Positions 31,731 to 43,611 of a stretch of 64,000 nucleotides of DNA are shown here, piece after piece; the stretch's first letter is position 1; each line of letters opens with the position of its first letter. The stretch is from positions 124,001 through 188,000 of the forward strand of contig JAFJTR010000039.1 of assembly GCA_022559985.1 (NCBI GenBank), read 5' to 3'. The notes under the pieces are model-generated. The model did not search any database. It was not told the DNA's origin and saw nothing but the letters and a program-made list of their open reading frames with translations. This stretch comes from Parastagonospora avenae f. sp. tritici 18332-5 (taxonomy: Eukaryota > Ascomycota > Dothideomycetes > Pleosporales > Phaeosphaeriaceae). A program made the position numbers and the translations under genes.

Positions 31731-32428
31731 GGTGGAGGCTGAGCAGAGCATACGCAGGGTGCGGTCCAGGCTTGAGAAGGGTGAAGGATGTTCTGTGGCG
31801 ATGAATCATAATCAACCGCTATTCTCACGTCCCGGCGTCGTCCATTTACCAGGCACTCGATACCATCATCGCATGACACCACGTCTGTGCGTAGGCGGTC
31901 AAATACCGGTCTTCCCAGCCAGGAGAAGCGCGAATTTTGACTTCATGGTTCGAAAAAGAGACCTCGTCCGCGGCTAACGCGCCAAGGATGCACAGCAATG
32001 TGTGCATCAGAGTGCCAGTGAGCCGTGCTCTATGCCACGAGACGAAAACCTGGCGTCTAATGCAATTTCAACGACAGATCATCGTCTCGTGGGTCCTGTG
32101 GCCCGTCTCTTTCGTCTCTCTGGGAGGGCTGCATTCGTCTGTCAAACGTCAAGCCGATGCGTTGTTTTGAGGCGACTTCAACATCTGTCGTCATTAGTGT
32201 CTCGTCCGACGGGTGCCGACTTCGTGTTGATACTCGGTCGCGGACGCGACTACCTCCGAGGTTCCTTCCCTGTTGGAGAAGGACTTCGTCTGCTCTGCGA
32301 TGTGTAGCTATTGTGCGGGACTCGCAGGCACGGTGCCGCGACTCAGCTCTGTGGCTACAGTCTGAGGCGAGGAAATACATCTCGCCGGTCGAGCTGCGTT
32401 CTTTTGATGTCCTTCCATGTCCAGCCTC
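31731..32428. other. Intergenic region, about 700 bp
   Basis: Between the small secreted protein and the stop of the next minus-strand gene. No supportable gene or repeat is seen. Confidence 0.4.
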
Positions 32429-33697
32429 TCACACCATCCGCCCATCAAAAAGACTCGCATCACTATCCTTCGCCCTGCTATTCTCGCCCCCATAAACCGC
32501 ATGCGCAGGCCTTGTAATCGCCGTACTCCCACTTCCCCAACTCTCATGACTCGGCTTCCTTGTCTGCTCAGAACTAACCGTCGTCTCATGCTGCACATGT
32601 ATCTTCGGCACCGAAGTCCTCTTCTCCTTGCCGAACGGGAACAAGAACTTTCCCTTCGGCGGCGGAGCCTGCGACGATGAGATGCTAGTATGCACAGGCC
32701 GCTGAAACGGATCTTCCAGCGCCGCGCACTCGATGAACTCGTCGCCGCGGACGTCGGAGTGTGAGCGTTTGCGGCCCATGCTTCCTCTGTGCGGCGAGCG
32801 GCCGATGGAGGAGCGGTGCACGCCGTTGCCCGCGGAGCTAAATTTGCGCGCGACAATGTCGTCGAGCACGGACTTGAAGTCGTCGAGGAAGATGGTGTCG
32901 GAGGCGCATTTGAAGACGAGGGCGAAGCGCCAGTAGGGATTGATGCCGCTGCTGGCGGTGAGTTTGGCGGCGCTGACGACGACATCGGTGAGGAGGAAGG
33001 CGATGGAGAGGAGCATGCAGAGGAGCATGATGCCGAAGCGCGTGTTGATGCGCATTAGGGCCCAGAGCTTGAAACCGTAGGTTTTCTTGATGGAGTTGAC
33101 GAGCTTCCAGGTTGTGAAGATCCACCAGGGGTCGCGGAGGAGTGCTTCCCATGGGCGGGTGCGGATGTTCGCGTCGGAGCCTAGGTTGTTGAAGTATGCG
33201 AAGTTCGACCAGGCTTCGGCGATCCAGAAAGGCTGGACGCAGATAAGCGAGATGATGAAGAAGCGAGACCCCCATCGAGGAAGGAACGGCCTGATCTTCA
33301 ACCAGGAGACGACGTTGTGAAGGACATAAGATATGAAGAGAAGAGTTGCAGTCGCTGATAGATACCATCCATACGCTGGATCCCTTACGAAGATGAACGT
33401 TCCGTGTCCAATAGCGAGAACAAGCTGTGTAATGTTAGTGCCTGAAAGTGATTGTAGATCTGCTTCATATACTTCAAGAAGAATGAGCTTGTGTAGCCAT
33501 ATGCCTGGTCGATAGTTGCAAAACACTATCAAAATCAGAATGACGAGGCTCCCAACATTATAGCCTTGAGCCCAAGCTTCCAAAAACCCTCCTTCAGTAC
33601 TCAAACTATCTCTCGTAGGCGGCGATGTCCGCGTCGTTGCAGGTTCCGGCAAGCGCTTCTCAAGAATGAGTCTGGTCAAGTCGTTGAAAGGAGGCAT
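32429..33697 (-). CDS. Fungal multi-pass membrane protein, unknown function
   Basis: From the ATG at 33697 (MPPFNDLTRLILEK), two exons (33473-33697, 32429-33424) give about 406 aa. The 48-bp intron (33425-33472) begins GTATAT, has a CACTAAC branch point and ends ACACAG; its removal restores the continuous stretch KLILLELVLAIGHGTFIF. The intron length is a multiple of three and has no stop, so unspliced RNA also reads through. About seven hydrophobic segments lie between residues 40 and 265, followed by a 150-residue Ser/Arg-rich cytoplasmic tail with SSIGRSPHRGS-type sites for kinases. The helix pattern resembles a widespread fungal family without a known function; it lacks the Cys-rich domain of Pth11-type receptors. 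Confidence 0.75.
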   Translation of the reverse strand: MPPFNDLTRLILEKRLPEPATTRTSPPTRDSLSTEGGFLEAWAQGYNVGSLVILILIVFCNYRPGIWLHKLILLEVYEADLQSLSGTNITQLVLAIGHGTFIFVRDPAYGWYLSATATLLFISYVLHNVVSWLKIRPFLPRWGSRFFIISLICVQPFWIAEAWSNFAYFNNLGSDANIRTRPWEALLRDPWWIFTTWKLVNSIKKTYGFKLWALMRINTRFGIMLLCMLLSIAFLLTDVVVSAAKLTASSGINPYWRFALVFKCASDTIFLDDFKSVLDDIVARKFSSAGNGVHRSSIGRSPHRGSMGRKRSHSDVRGDEFIECAALEDPFQRPVHTSISSSQAPPPKGKFLFPFGKEKRTSVPKIHVQHETTVSSEQTRKPSHESWGSGSTAITRPAHAVYGGENSRAKDSDASLFDGRMV

Positions 33698-34961
33698 GGC
33701 CCCATACTCTGACGCACGTGGCGTCAAAATCGAGTCGTGATATCTTTAGTGCTGCGTGTATATTCTTTCCCCAGATTCAAGAAACTCGCGTGCGTGTACC
33801 ACAATAGTGTCGCGAAAACACCACAAAAGTCGAAACGGAATGCAGCATTCTGGGGTATCCAGGCCTTACATATCCCACCGCTGATGCAACACCCACAACG
33901 CGGAGGACATCCCTACCTAGCTTTAGACGGCGAACCAAGCCCCCCGCGGAAAGGCGGTCGGTCGGAGCAAAGCGAGGCTGTCATACGGCTTGCTGACCGC
34001 AGTGAAGATCGCATTTGCCCTATCGCCTAGCTACCAACAGGACCGCTAGACCACACACAAGGGCAGCGGGAAGTCTGAATTCTCGCACGCATTTGACAAG
34101 AGCCGCCACGCTGTGTTGATCATGTGCGCCACGTCGACTGCGCCAACGAGCAAATGGCATCCAGCGCATGCGGCGTTGACAGTTGGCGATCGACGGCGTG
34201 GCGTGGGCTAGCGACGAAGAGACGGCCTGCCTGAGGAACGTTGGCTACACAGCAGAAGGCGCCCCCACAACGTAAAGGGCCTTCATTGTTTCGTCGTCAC
34301 GTATTGCGGTGGCAGCGGTGAGATGTCGCTGGTCAGCACTTGGCGAACCCCGGTGAAAGGCTGGGGAAAGAGGACAAAGACACTCTGCCGAGAAATGATG
34401 TAAGCCATGACTGCGCCTTTGCGCATCCGACGGGATGGTTACATTGCGCACTTGGAGCGACGGACTGCGGAGGACGTTCAGGCGATCAACGTCGGAGTTA
34501 CCCCACATTCGCATGCTGGGGCGCGCTATGCCGCTTGCGGGCCGTCCAACATACGCTCCGATGCAGAAGAGGCATAGCGATTGAGAAGGCAGTTTCAGAC
34601 CTCATGGGAAGTTTGCTGATGCTGCCTGGTGTGTTTCTGGAGCCCGGTGTGAGAAAGTTTGGGACCAGTTCAGTCCTCCTTGTGACATTCACCGATTGCT
34701 GCGACTCGGTGTCATGTTGGACCCCAATGAAGTCCCGTCTCATATATACTAATGTTAGCATCCGGGCTAGTAGATTATTGTCTTGCAAACGGAAAGCGAA
34801 TAGAGTCGTGATCGGAAGTCAGATTGCAGCACCAATCAAGTTCAACGCGGATCATGCTCAGGACATCTGCTTAGCCTTCACTCCATGACACCAAACTGAC
34901 ATTGTAACCATCTCGCATGCTGTACTACACAACATGGCATTCGACATGGATAGTGCATTTT
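33698..34961. other. Intergenic region, about 1.3 kb
   Basis: It contains the upstream region of the membrane protein. A plus-strand frame of 182 codons (34340-34888) has no domain and mixed composition and is not called. No repeat was identified. Confidence 0.4.
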
Positions 34962-35909
34962 CTACTGATCCTGCAACACCTTCTTCGCCCCCTCACTAAT
35001 CCGCTTAATCTCCGTATGCCCCTTCTTAACCACCTCCTCCATCCTCTTCTTCGCCTTCTGCAAATCATCCGGCAACACATCGCGATTAACCTCGAATTTC
35101 CTCAACCTCTTGTTGTGGTCCTGGCGCGCGACCTGAACCATCTTATCCGCCTTCTCTGCCGCCTTGATTGCTGCGTCGACAGCCGCCTGGCGCGACTCGC
35201 CTGTCGGCGGGGGCAGCGGGACCTGTATTGTTAGGGGGTTCGAGGCGTCGGGCGCGAGGGGCGTGAGGGAGTGCGGGGAGGAGGCGATGGCGGTTGTTAT
35301 GGGTTTGAGGTGCTGGGGAATAGTCAGTAGTTGCCTTGAGATAGGGAAGAGGATTGGCGTACATCTTCCTCTCCACACACAACATTAATCATGCGTCCCC
35401 TAGGTACAACCTGCGCGATATCGCCAAGCTTCACCGTCTCCTTGCCATGTCCTGCTGTGCCCAGCTGGACTTTTAGACTCTCGACGATTTCGGGGTTGAG
35501 CTTGCCGCCGCCGCGCAATTGACTCAATTCATGTGTGAGTTTTTCAATTGCTTTGAGGATCTGCGCTTCGAGGTTCGAGACGTCGTAGGCTTCGTCAGTG
35601 GCTGTGGGTTGGCCGGGATTGCTGACGGGCGGAGAGGAGTCGGTTTGCGCATGGGATTTGTTGGCTTTGCCGGCTTTCTTGTGGAGGGTGGAGCTCACGG
35701 AGAAGCTCCGGGTGGTGTGGGAGAGGCATTGCGGCGGTGGGGTGCGGCGGAGAGTGCTGGAGGTGGTGTTAGCGGAGCTTCAAATGTCACGACTAAGTAG
35801 CTGCAGCTTACAAATTACGACATGAAGAACCAATTGACCTTGAACAGGTAATAAGAGAGCTTCTCGAGCTCAATCGAAGGGCTGCGCGTGGAATTGCTGT
35901 TGCGGACAT
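34962..35909 (-). CDS. RRF1: Mitochondrial ribosome recycling factor
   Basis: Three exons (35839-35909, 35363-35777, 34962-35312) join in frame to 278 aa. The N-terminus is a mitochondrial targeting peptide (MSATAIPRAALRLSSRSS, basic, no acids). After a Ser/Pro linker the RRF fold runs from about residue 95 to the end: LNPEIVESLKVQL, KLGDIAQVVPRGRMINVV, a variable domain II, NPLTIQVPLPPPTGESRQ, then the long helix with KRLRKFEVNRDVLPDDLQKAKKRMEEVVKKG. Bacterial RRF together with EF-G splits post-termination ribosomes; the mitochondrial form does this in the matrix. The second intron is clear (GTACGC...CTGAC...CCAG). The first has a weak donor (GTCAAT), but it alone gives a start with a targeting peptide in frame. 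Confidence 0.85.
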
Positions 35910-36243
35910 GATTTCTGATGTTGCTCGAGTTTAGTACTGACAGCTCCGACATTTGGAGCTTCATGCGCACAGGCCAATGCGGACCAGATCAGACGTCATG
36001 GGGGTACATTTCTGGACTCTCCCTAACGGTGCCTTCTTCACAACCCAGAAACCTTGATCTGCAAATCACAATAGTAAAGATATCTTCTATGACAAGATCT
36101 CGTCACGCAGACAGGCATATTTAAACAGCCCACCATTTTCTAACAACCTCATATACTGACCACCATCAACCAACAACACTCTGACTTTACTTTTACCTCC
36201 CTACTCTAGAAATCTTACTCCCTCCCGTCACATCCAACCACCT
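35910..36243. other. Upstream region of the ribosome recycling factor gene
   Basis: 334 bp between the start codon of the recycling factor and the stop of the Smi1/Knr4 gene, both on the minus strand. It should contain the 3' end of one and the promoter of the other. No motif stands out. Confidence 0.4.
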
Positions 36244-37887
36244 CTACCCTCCCAAAGCATACCCAAAAAACTCCCCACTCTCCAAATTCCAACAGTCCTT
36301 CTCCACCACCCTTGAACTCTCCTCCACCGCCCTCAAATACCCCTCAAAGCTACAATACGTCCTCATCGTCTCATCGTTCATCACCACAACGCACCACTCC
36401 GCCCCCTCCCACACCTCCATACCCCCCGCGAAATCCTCCACCGCGCGCCTAACACTACCCTTAACCTCCTCACTCGCCCCACCATCCAAAACCCCCCAGA
36501 CTTTATCTTTAACCCGCGCGACCGTGTCCGGTGTGACGAGAAACGTCGTATCAACATCTTCCTGCCCGATAATAACACTCCGCCCCATCGTCGGCCAGTT
36601 ATCCACACATCCATACACCTCATCCAAAATCGGCGCCATGTTTGTGGGAATATCAACGTGCAGGTCGGCGAAGTACTCCTCGTCGTCGCGCAGCCAGCGT
36701 ATGTCTTCGCACGCCCACAGCGGGGCCTCGTTGATGATGCCGCCAAAGGCCGCGTCGTTGCCGTTTGAGATGCGCAGGTAGGATGCGTAGGATGCGGGGA
36801 GGGAGGTGGCGAGGCGGGATTCGGTGGCGGAGATGGAAGACTCGGGTGCTGGGGGGTGCAGGATGGTGGAGGGAATGGGCTCGTCCATTTCTTCGTGGAG
36901 TTCGATAGAGGAGGGGTGTGTGCGGGTGTTTGTGTTGATTGCTTCGAGGACATGCTTCATCGGTCGTGCGGGAGGGGATTGTCTTCCCTTGTCCATGCGC
37001 TCCGTCATAGCGGCCTCCAATTGCGATGCGAAGCGGTCGAGTTCCAATTTGTCCAGCTTTAATAGTTTGAGGAGTGCGCCGTCGGTTAGTAAGTGCCATG
37101 CTCGCCGTGATTGCATCATGGCTTCTATCTGACTGTGTCCGTTTAAGTCTTTTGCGATCATTTTCAACATATCTTCTTCGCTGGGCATGTCTTCATCATC
37201 ATCCTGCTCGTCCATCTCTCGTAGCTTGATGCGCAACTCTAGAGCACTCACCAACGCTGTCGAACTGTTCACTCGATTTGCGTCATTCCCTTCTTTTCTC
37301 TGACATCCCTCCTCACCACAGACCGCGCCAATCAATTTCCGTATGTTTTCTCCCACCTCTTTCGCAGAAAGCTTGACACTCTGATCATGTGGACTCGGAG
37401 GCACTTCCTCACCGCACAAATACGGCAGCTCAGGATACCACCAGCACATCGCATAACTCTTGTACTGTTCATCCACATACTTCTTAACATCCGCGTCCGT
37501 GACTGGGCTGTCGTCTACCTCTAATTTGCGCCTCTTCCCCGTCTCCTCACCGTCACCAAGCTTCTCTTTTGCAGCGCGGATTCTACCCTCTTCAACAGCC
37601 TTTTCCACGCGCTTCAACTCGCCCTCGGGCCATTTCCCAATCACGTCCCAGAGGATACGAAGAGGTCGGAGTCGAGCTCGATAAGGGTGGTACCCGTCGT
37701 ATGTATTGAGTTTACCAACGAGTCGTAGGGCCGTGTCGGTGTAGCCTAGGATGGCTAGTTGAGTTGCGAAGACGACGATTCGATCATAGAGAGTTTCGTT
37801 ATCGCAGCGCAGCACATGGTTGCGATTGAATAAGGGTTTGTCTGACGTTGAGGTGGGTCGGGTAACATTTTCATCCGCCATCTTCAT
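36244..37887 (-). CDS. SMI1/KNR4 (SUKH) domain protein
   Basis: Single exon, 547 aa from the ATG at 37887 (a second ATG is two codons on). The N-terminal 250 residues are helical and charged, with a short KRRK basic run and acidic DEQDDDEDMPSEED. The C-terminal third contains a SMI1/KNR4 domain of the SUKH superfamily: ESRLATSLPASYASYLRISNG, the GGIINEAPLWACEDIRWLRDDEEYF core, then SVIIGQEDVDTTFLV and EYFxDL-like acidic parts. Yeast Smi1/Knr4 is a scaffold in the cell wall integrity pathway, with an unstructured tail; this protein has the domain at the other end, so it is a family relative rather than a clear orthologue. No enzymatic residue is expected. Confidence 0.75.
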   Translation of the reverse strand: MKMADENVTRPTSTSDKPLFNRNHVLRCDNETLYDRIVVFATQLAILGYTDTALRLVGKLNTYDGYHPYRARLRPLRILWDVIGKWPEGELKRVEKAVEEGRIRAAKEKLGDGEETGKRRKLEVDDSPVTDADVKKYVDEQYKSYAMCWWYPELPYLCGEEVPPSPHDQSVKLSAKEVGENIRKLIGAVCGEEGCQRKEGNDANRVNSSTALVSALELRIKLREMDEQDDDEDMPSEEDMLKMIAKDLNGHSQIEAMMQSRRAWHLLTDGALLKLLKLDKLELDRFASQLEAAMTERMDKGRQSPPARPMKHVLEAINTNTRTHPSSIELHEEMDEPIPSTILHPPAPESSISATESRLATSLPASYASYLRISNGNDAAFGGIINEAPLWACEDIRWLRDDEEYFADLHVDIPTNMAPILDEVYGCVDNWPTMGRSVIIGQEDVDTTFLVTPDTVARVKDKVWGVLDGGASEEVKGSVRRAVEDFAGGMEVWEGAEWCVVVMNDETMRTYCSFEGYLRAVEESSRVVEKDCWNLESGEFFGYALGG

Positions 37888-38150
37888 GTGGAGAAATGGG
37901 ATGATGAGATCAAGGTGACTGCATCGTAGGGAGAAGTTCCATGTTAGTATGGCAAGTCGTACTGCTGCCTTACAGTAGCTGAGTTTCGTGCTATGACGTC
38001 ATTGCTCCAGTATCCTGCATAGTGATACTCAAAGCAGTTGAAATCAATCAAGATCAACTGGAATCATGGTGAATCGTTGTTTAATCGTATTCTCGTTTCA
38101 TAGCTTATGGTATATCGCGTTCTCTTCCACATTTCCCGCGCCAGACTGCC

Positions 38151-39348
38151 CTACTTTTGGTACTTCTTATGCGAATCAATGACCTTCTGCACCTCTCCTT
38201 CCGAGCCCATGAAGATACCTGATCGGTCGTGAATGTGCTCAGGCACTACCTCCAACATACGCTCCATTTTGCTGTTGACTGCAAGGCCGCCAGCTACACA
38301 CGGATTAGTGTACCAACCCCACTCAGAAGATTTGATCAGACTTACCATTCTCAAAGACCATAGCCATGGGCGCACACTCGTACAGAATCCTCAGCTTCCC
38401 CTTCGGACTCTTCTTGTCCGCCGGGTACGCAAAAATACCACCATAAAGCAGTGTCCGATACGCGTCCGCCACCATCGACCCAATATAACGTGCCGAATAC
38501 GGCTTTCCCCCCTCTCCAGGATTCTTCAGACTCTCGCACCAATCCTTAACCGGATCCGTCCAATACATGCTATTCCCCTCATTGACGCTGTAAATCGCGC
38601 GGCTCTTGGGCACCCTCATATCTGGATGCGTGAGAATGAACTCGCCAAACGCATTATCCAGCGTGAACCCATTGACACTGCCACCCTTCATCGTAATCAC
38701 CAGCTGCGCACTCGCGCCGTACATGGTGAACCCCGACGCCACCATCTCGGTGCCCGGCTTGAGCATTTCCTCTTTCGTGCCCTGCGCGCCCTCGGGCAGC
38801 TTGTAGATGGCGAAGATGGTCCCGACGGACACGCCGGCGTCGAGGTTCGAACTGCCGTCGATGGGATCGCATGCGACGGCGTAGCGTGCGCCGGGGAATT
38901 CGTTGAAGAGGATGCATTCTTCTTGCTCTTCGGAGACGAGCAGGCGCACGCGGCCTGAGGAGCGCATGGCGCTGATGAAGAGCTCGTCGCCGATTACGTC
39001 GAGTTTCTTTTGGTCGTCGCCCGTGGTGTTGGATGTGCCTTGGAGGCCGGTGAGCTGAGAGAGGGGTTAATTGAGGGGTTTGATGGGAGAGAAGGGCGAA
39101 GTACATTGATGAGAGTTGCTCGGCGGATGTAGTAGGCAATGCTCTTGAATGCGAATTGAAGGGCGTGGCAGAGTAATCTGTGTCCCTTCGTCAGTCACTT
39201 ATCCTTTGTATCTCGTCTAGTAAGCCTACGTGAAGTCTCCCGTCGCCTCCTTGTGCTTCGTCTGCTCTTCAGTCAAGAATCGCGTGAGCGTGATGATGTC
39301 TGTGTTGACCGCCTCTCCTTTCCTCTCGCCATTGCCGTTATTCGCCAT
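38151..39348 (-). CDS. FBP1: Fructose-1,6-bisphosphatase
   Basis: Four exons (39230-39348, 39105-39177, 38346-39054, 38151-38293) join in frame to 347 aa; introns are 46-52 bp. Motifs of the FBPase family are in order: TRFLTEEQ, IYYIRRA-like SIAYYIRRATLIN, the EEQEECI acidic site, the metal-binding DPIDGSSNLD, GFTMYGASAQLV, NEGNSMYW, ARYIGSMVADAYRTL, LLYGGIFAYPAD and CAPMAMVFENGGLAV. It hydrolyses fructose-1,6-bisphosphate to fructose-6-phosphate, the committed step of gluconeogenesis, in the cytosol. Length matches yeast Fbp1 (348). In yeast the N-terminal Pro and a Ser control glucose-triggered decay; here the N-terminus begins MANNGNGER, so that degron is not conserved. Confidence 0.95.
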
Positions 39349-40360
39349 GATGTCTGCTTGCTTCTCGAAGTGCTAGTGTGCGTCGTCAAGTAAGAAGGGG
39401 AATGCGTCAATGTAGAAAGTCGTCAGACACAAAGGCACATGCACAGATTTACTATGAAGTCAGTCTGGGTCCCAAAGGTGGGTAGTATCGGAGCACCGGG
39501 GCCCTATTGCTCCAACCTTCCCCTCGGCAATGCCATCGTCACGAGCTGCACCCAAACAAACCACAAGCCATACATTACCCTACCTTGACCGACTACCACC
39601 ATTTCCTCGGCACAAATACGCGCAGCATGGCAGTCTGGGCCAGGCCTTACACGCTTGATTTGCCCCGGAAGCTTCGTCGGGCGCTCAGCGACGCGCTTTG
39701 TTGCGGGAAACGCGATGATGCAAGTTGCGGATAAGAATTGTGGAGGGGTTTTGCGGGGCTGCGAGCGTACTGACGTTGGTCCGATATCTTCCGGCCCGCG
39801 GATTTACGTAGCACCACGCGTGGAACACCAAAAATCATGTTGCTTTCAAGAGCTCTCGTAATCATACGGAGATTGATAATCAGAAGACGTTTTCAACCGG
39901 TGGATGAATCTAATGATGTCGTGATCTCTGCAAGATGTCTTTGAAATACCATATATATCTGCGGCGCTTTCAAGTTGAAAAGCTGTCTCTTGCCTTCTCA
40001 TACCGGAAGTATATGTCGCGCATCGTGATATTCCGGAAGCGTCAAAACGGCGCCGATGCTTGCAGCGATCCAGGAGAAACATTGACAGTTCGGGTTGAAT
40101 GTCACCGAGCCACACACGCCCAACGTTCAGGGATTGACAGCTCACGCACACGTGATATGAACGAGAAAAGAGTATTTTTATACTACAGACGCTATACATA
40201 CACCCCTGGCCATGCAAATGTACAGCAAAAGAGTCCTATCCAGTGTGTTCCCTTGTGTCCCGACCGCGAAGAATGATGAAGGGCAAGACAAGACATGAGA
40301 TGCAAATAATGGAACACGGGAATCTCGTAATATTTGAGAAGCGGCTTCAACCACCCAGGC
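39349..40360. other. Intergenic region, about 1 kb
   Basis: Upstream region of the FBPase gene, next to the 3' end of the 2-oxoglutarate dehydrogenase gene. A gluconeogenic promoter is expected here but I could not single out a carbon-source element with confidence. ACACGTGA occurs at about 40149. Confidence 0.4.
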
Positions 40361-43300
40361 CTACTCGCCCTTCAACTTGTCCTGCTTGACGGAAAACGCC
40401 ATCTCCAGCAGGTCCTTCTCTTCTTTCTTGTGCGAGTTTTTGAGACCGGTGGCGACCGACGCGCTGGGGTTGCGTCCGGCGTACATGACGTGCCTTCTGT
40501 TGTGGTGCTCGGTCTGGTTCAGGAGAGTCTCGATTCTGGGCTGGGTGAAGCTCCAGGCACCGGCGTTGAGGGGCTCTTCTTGACACCAGATGATGTTCTG
40601 TGCGTTGGGGTATGAGTCGAGATTCTCCTTGAGTTGCTGCCATGGGAAGGGGTTGAGTTGCTCAATGCGGGTGATGGCAACGTCCTTCAGTCCGCGAGTC
40701 TCGCGCTCCTTGACAAGTGCTGCGTAGACTTGACCCGTGCAGAGAATGACGCGGTTGATCTCCTCGTGCGAACCGATCTCGCCACTCGAATGGGCAGGGT
40801 CCTCAATGATCCACTGGAAGTGAGATTCGCCAGTGAACTCCTCGATATTGGACCGGGCCAGAGGGTGTCGCAGGAGTGACTTGGAGAAGAAGAGGATGAG
40901 AGGCTTGCGGAATTGACGGTTCATCTGGCGACGCAGCAGGTGGAAGTAGTTAGATGGCTTAGTGCAGTACGCGATTTGAATGTTGCAGTCCTGGTGCTGG
41001 CGATCAAGCTTGTCAGGGGATGGGAAGACGCGAGGGTCTTCGTTGACGAGCTGCAAGTAGCGTTCCATACGTGCTGACGAGTGCTCGGGTCCTTGACCGT
41101 CGTAACCGTGCGGTAAGCTCATCACGAGTCCAGAGCGCTGGAGCCATTTGACTTCACCGGAAGCGACGAATTGATCGATGATAACTTGAGCAGTGTTGGC
41201 AAAGTCACCGAACTGGGCCTCCCACATGACAAGGGCGTTTGGTGATGACAGAGAGTATCCGTACTCGAAACCGAGCCTTCCTGGCTGTTAGCTATACTCC
41301 TAGTGGATGGAAACTAATCAACTTACACTCCGTATTCACTCAACGACGAGTTTGAGATGACAAACGTCGCCTGGTCTTCGCTGACGTTTTGCAGGGGCGT
41401 GTATGTCTTCTCGGTTTCTTGGTCGTGGAGAACAGCATGACGCTGGGAGAAGGTTCCACGCTCAACATCCTGTCCAGACACACGAACATGGTGGCCCTCC
41501 TGGCAGAGAGTACCGAATGCAAGGGCCTCGGCGGTTGCCATGTCGATGTTCTTGCCTTCGGTGACAGTCTTTGTGCGTCCGGCCAAAATACGCTTGAGAT
41601 TACGGTGGACTGTGAAGTCTTCTGGCGCACTTCCGATCTTTTCCGCAATGTGCTCGAGTTTCGATGCCTCAACTGCGGTGGGAAGATGGGGAAGAACCTC
41701 AGTTGCAAGCTCCTTGGGCGACTTGAATCCGTTCCATGCAGATGTGAGCCACTCCTTGGCAGTCGGTTGGTAGTCCTTGCTGCGGTTGAAGCTCTCGTCA
41801 AGCATACCCCAGACCCATGCCTTGTGCTCGTCAATGTCCTCCTTGGTGAAGGTCTTCTCTTCTAGCAGCTTGTTGGTGTAGATGTCCAGAGTGGGCTTTT
41901 GCTCCGCAATCTTCTTGTACATGAGTGGCTGAGTGAAGAAAGGCTGATCGGTCTCGTTGTGGCCAGACTTTCGGTAGCAAACCATGTCAATGACTACATC
42001 CTTCTTGAACTCGGCGCGGAAGTCGGCTGCAAGCTGGCAAACAAAGTTGAGAGCCTCGACGTCGTCACCGTTGACGTGGAACACAGGGGCGTCAATGGCC
42101 TTGGCAATGTCCGAGCAGTATGGGGTGGATCGAGAGAAACGGGGGTCCGTAGTGAAACCGATCTGGTTGTTCACGATGATGTGGATAGTTCCTCCAGTGT
42201 GGTAGCTGGGGAGAGAGTGGAAGCCCATGGTTTCGTAGACGATACCCTGACCAGCAAAGGCTGCGTCACCGTGGAGAAGAATTCCCATGGCGGAGCGTGC
42301 CTCCTTCTCGTCGTTGTTGTAGTGCAAAATCGCGCGGGTCTTTCCCAGGACGACTGGGTCCTCGGCTTCGAGATGGGAGGGGTTGGCGACCAAAGAGAGC
42401 TGCACGCGCTTTCCAGAGGGCGTAGGGCGCTCGAAGTTCATGCCGAGATGGTATTTCACGTCACCGGAGCCCTCGTCATTGGGCTCAGCAGTTCCGGCAA
42501 ACTCGCTGAAGATGGACTCGTTGGGCTTCCGGACGACGTTGGAGAGCACATTGAGACGTCCACGATGCGGCATACCAATGACGATGTCCTTGACGCCGTA
42601 GTCGACGCTACGGTCGATCAGTGCCTTCATTCCGGGAATCAGAGACTCTCCACCCTCGAGACCGAAACGCTTGTCGTTGGGGTACTTGGTCGCCAAGAAA
42701 GCCTCAAAGTTGGTGCCCCAGATCAGACGGTCGAGAATGCGGCGCTTCTCATCAACAGAGTACTTGAAGGGCTGCGGGATCTCCAAACGCTCACGCAGCC
42801 AGTCGCACTGTTCGCGGTCCGGGATGTGGATGTACTCGACGCCGTACGAGCCGCAGTAGAGGCGCTCGCAGGCTGCGATGATGTCCCTGAGGGGCATCTT
42901 CTTGCGCTGCTCCGTCTTGAAGCGCGGCAGGATACCCGGTCCCAGCTCAATCTCCTGGTCGAGGTCCTTCTCGGTGAAGTTGTAGTGGGACAGCTCAAGC
43001 TCGCGTGGCTTGCTGTATCCGAACTGCTGTGCCTCGATGCGGATGCCCAGCGGGTCGATGCGGGCCTTGTGGTGTCCTCGGGCCTGGTATGCGCGCACAA
43101 GCAGCTGGACCTTCAAATGGTTCATGATGTCGGAGCCCTCGGCAGAGGACATGCCCATGCCGGGCTTGAAGTCGGGCCCAATGCCGCCATGGGGCGCAAT
43201 GAGCGTGGGTGGCGGCTGGAAGGCCTGGGAGACGGGCATGTCGCCCGACTCCATGTTGCGGAAGTAGACCTGCCATGAGACGTGCACGCTCTCGGGGTCG

Positions 43301-43611
43301 CGCTTCCACAGCATGTACATCTCGTCGACATAGTTGGCCGTGTTGCCCTGCAGGAACGAGTCGTTGGCGTCCTATGCGGTCATTGTTAGCTCTGGCACCG
43401 AAAACTTCGAACCCCGGGTTCTGAGGCCACGCACAACGCCCTTGTTGGTGTCCTCGGCCGCAATGGCATAGGTCCGTCGCTGCGCAAGCGCAAGCGGACG
43501 GCGACATGTCTGGAGGGCTGTCCGCGATGGCGAGGCGGACAGTGTCGAGAGGCTGGCTCTCGGCGAGCTCTGGAGCTTCCGGGCGCACTGGCGCAGAGTG
43601 TTGCGCAACAT
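40361..43611 (-). CDS. KGD1: 2-oxoglutarate dehydrogenase E1 component, mitochondrial
   Basis: Three exons (43435-43611, 41327-43371, 40361-41276) join in frame to 1045 aa, close to the usual fungal length. The targeting peptide (MLRNTLRQCARKLQSSPRAS) is followed by the E1 start DANDSFLQGNTANYVDEMY. Central motifs include GMPHRGRLNVLSNV, KYHLG, NPSHLEAEDPVV and the thiamine diphosphate region (GDAAFAGQGIVYE, then HVNGDDVEALNFV); after it CYRKSGHNETDQP. The C-terminal domain has SSLSEYGVLGFEYGYS, spanning the second intron, and VMWEAQFGDFANTAQVIIDQF. It decarboxylates 2-oxoglutarate and passes succinyl to the E2 lipoyl arm in the TCA cycle. The acceptor of the second intron is GGAAG, chosen because it keeps the frame and the SEYGVLGFE sequence. 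It is transcribed away from TFB1. Confidence 0.95.

Noticed and set aside
32429..33424. Biosynthetic gene cluster in the esterase-to-membrane-protein region
   Set aside because: No synthase, P450 group or cluster regulator is present; neighbours are unrelated housekeeping genes.
41899..43278. 459-codon plus-strand frame
   Set aside because: It lies exactly antisense to the long KGD1 exon; composition and lack of a domain show it is a codon-bias shadow.
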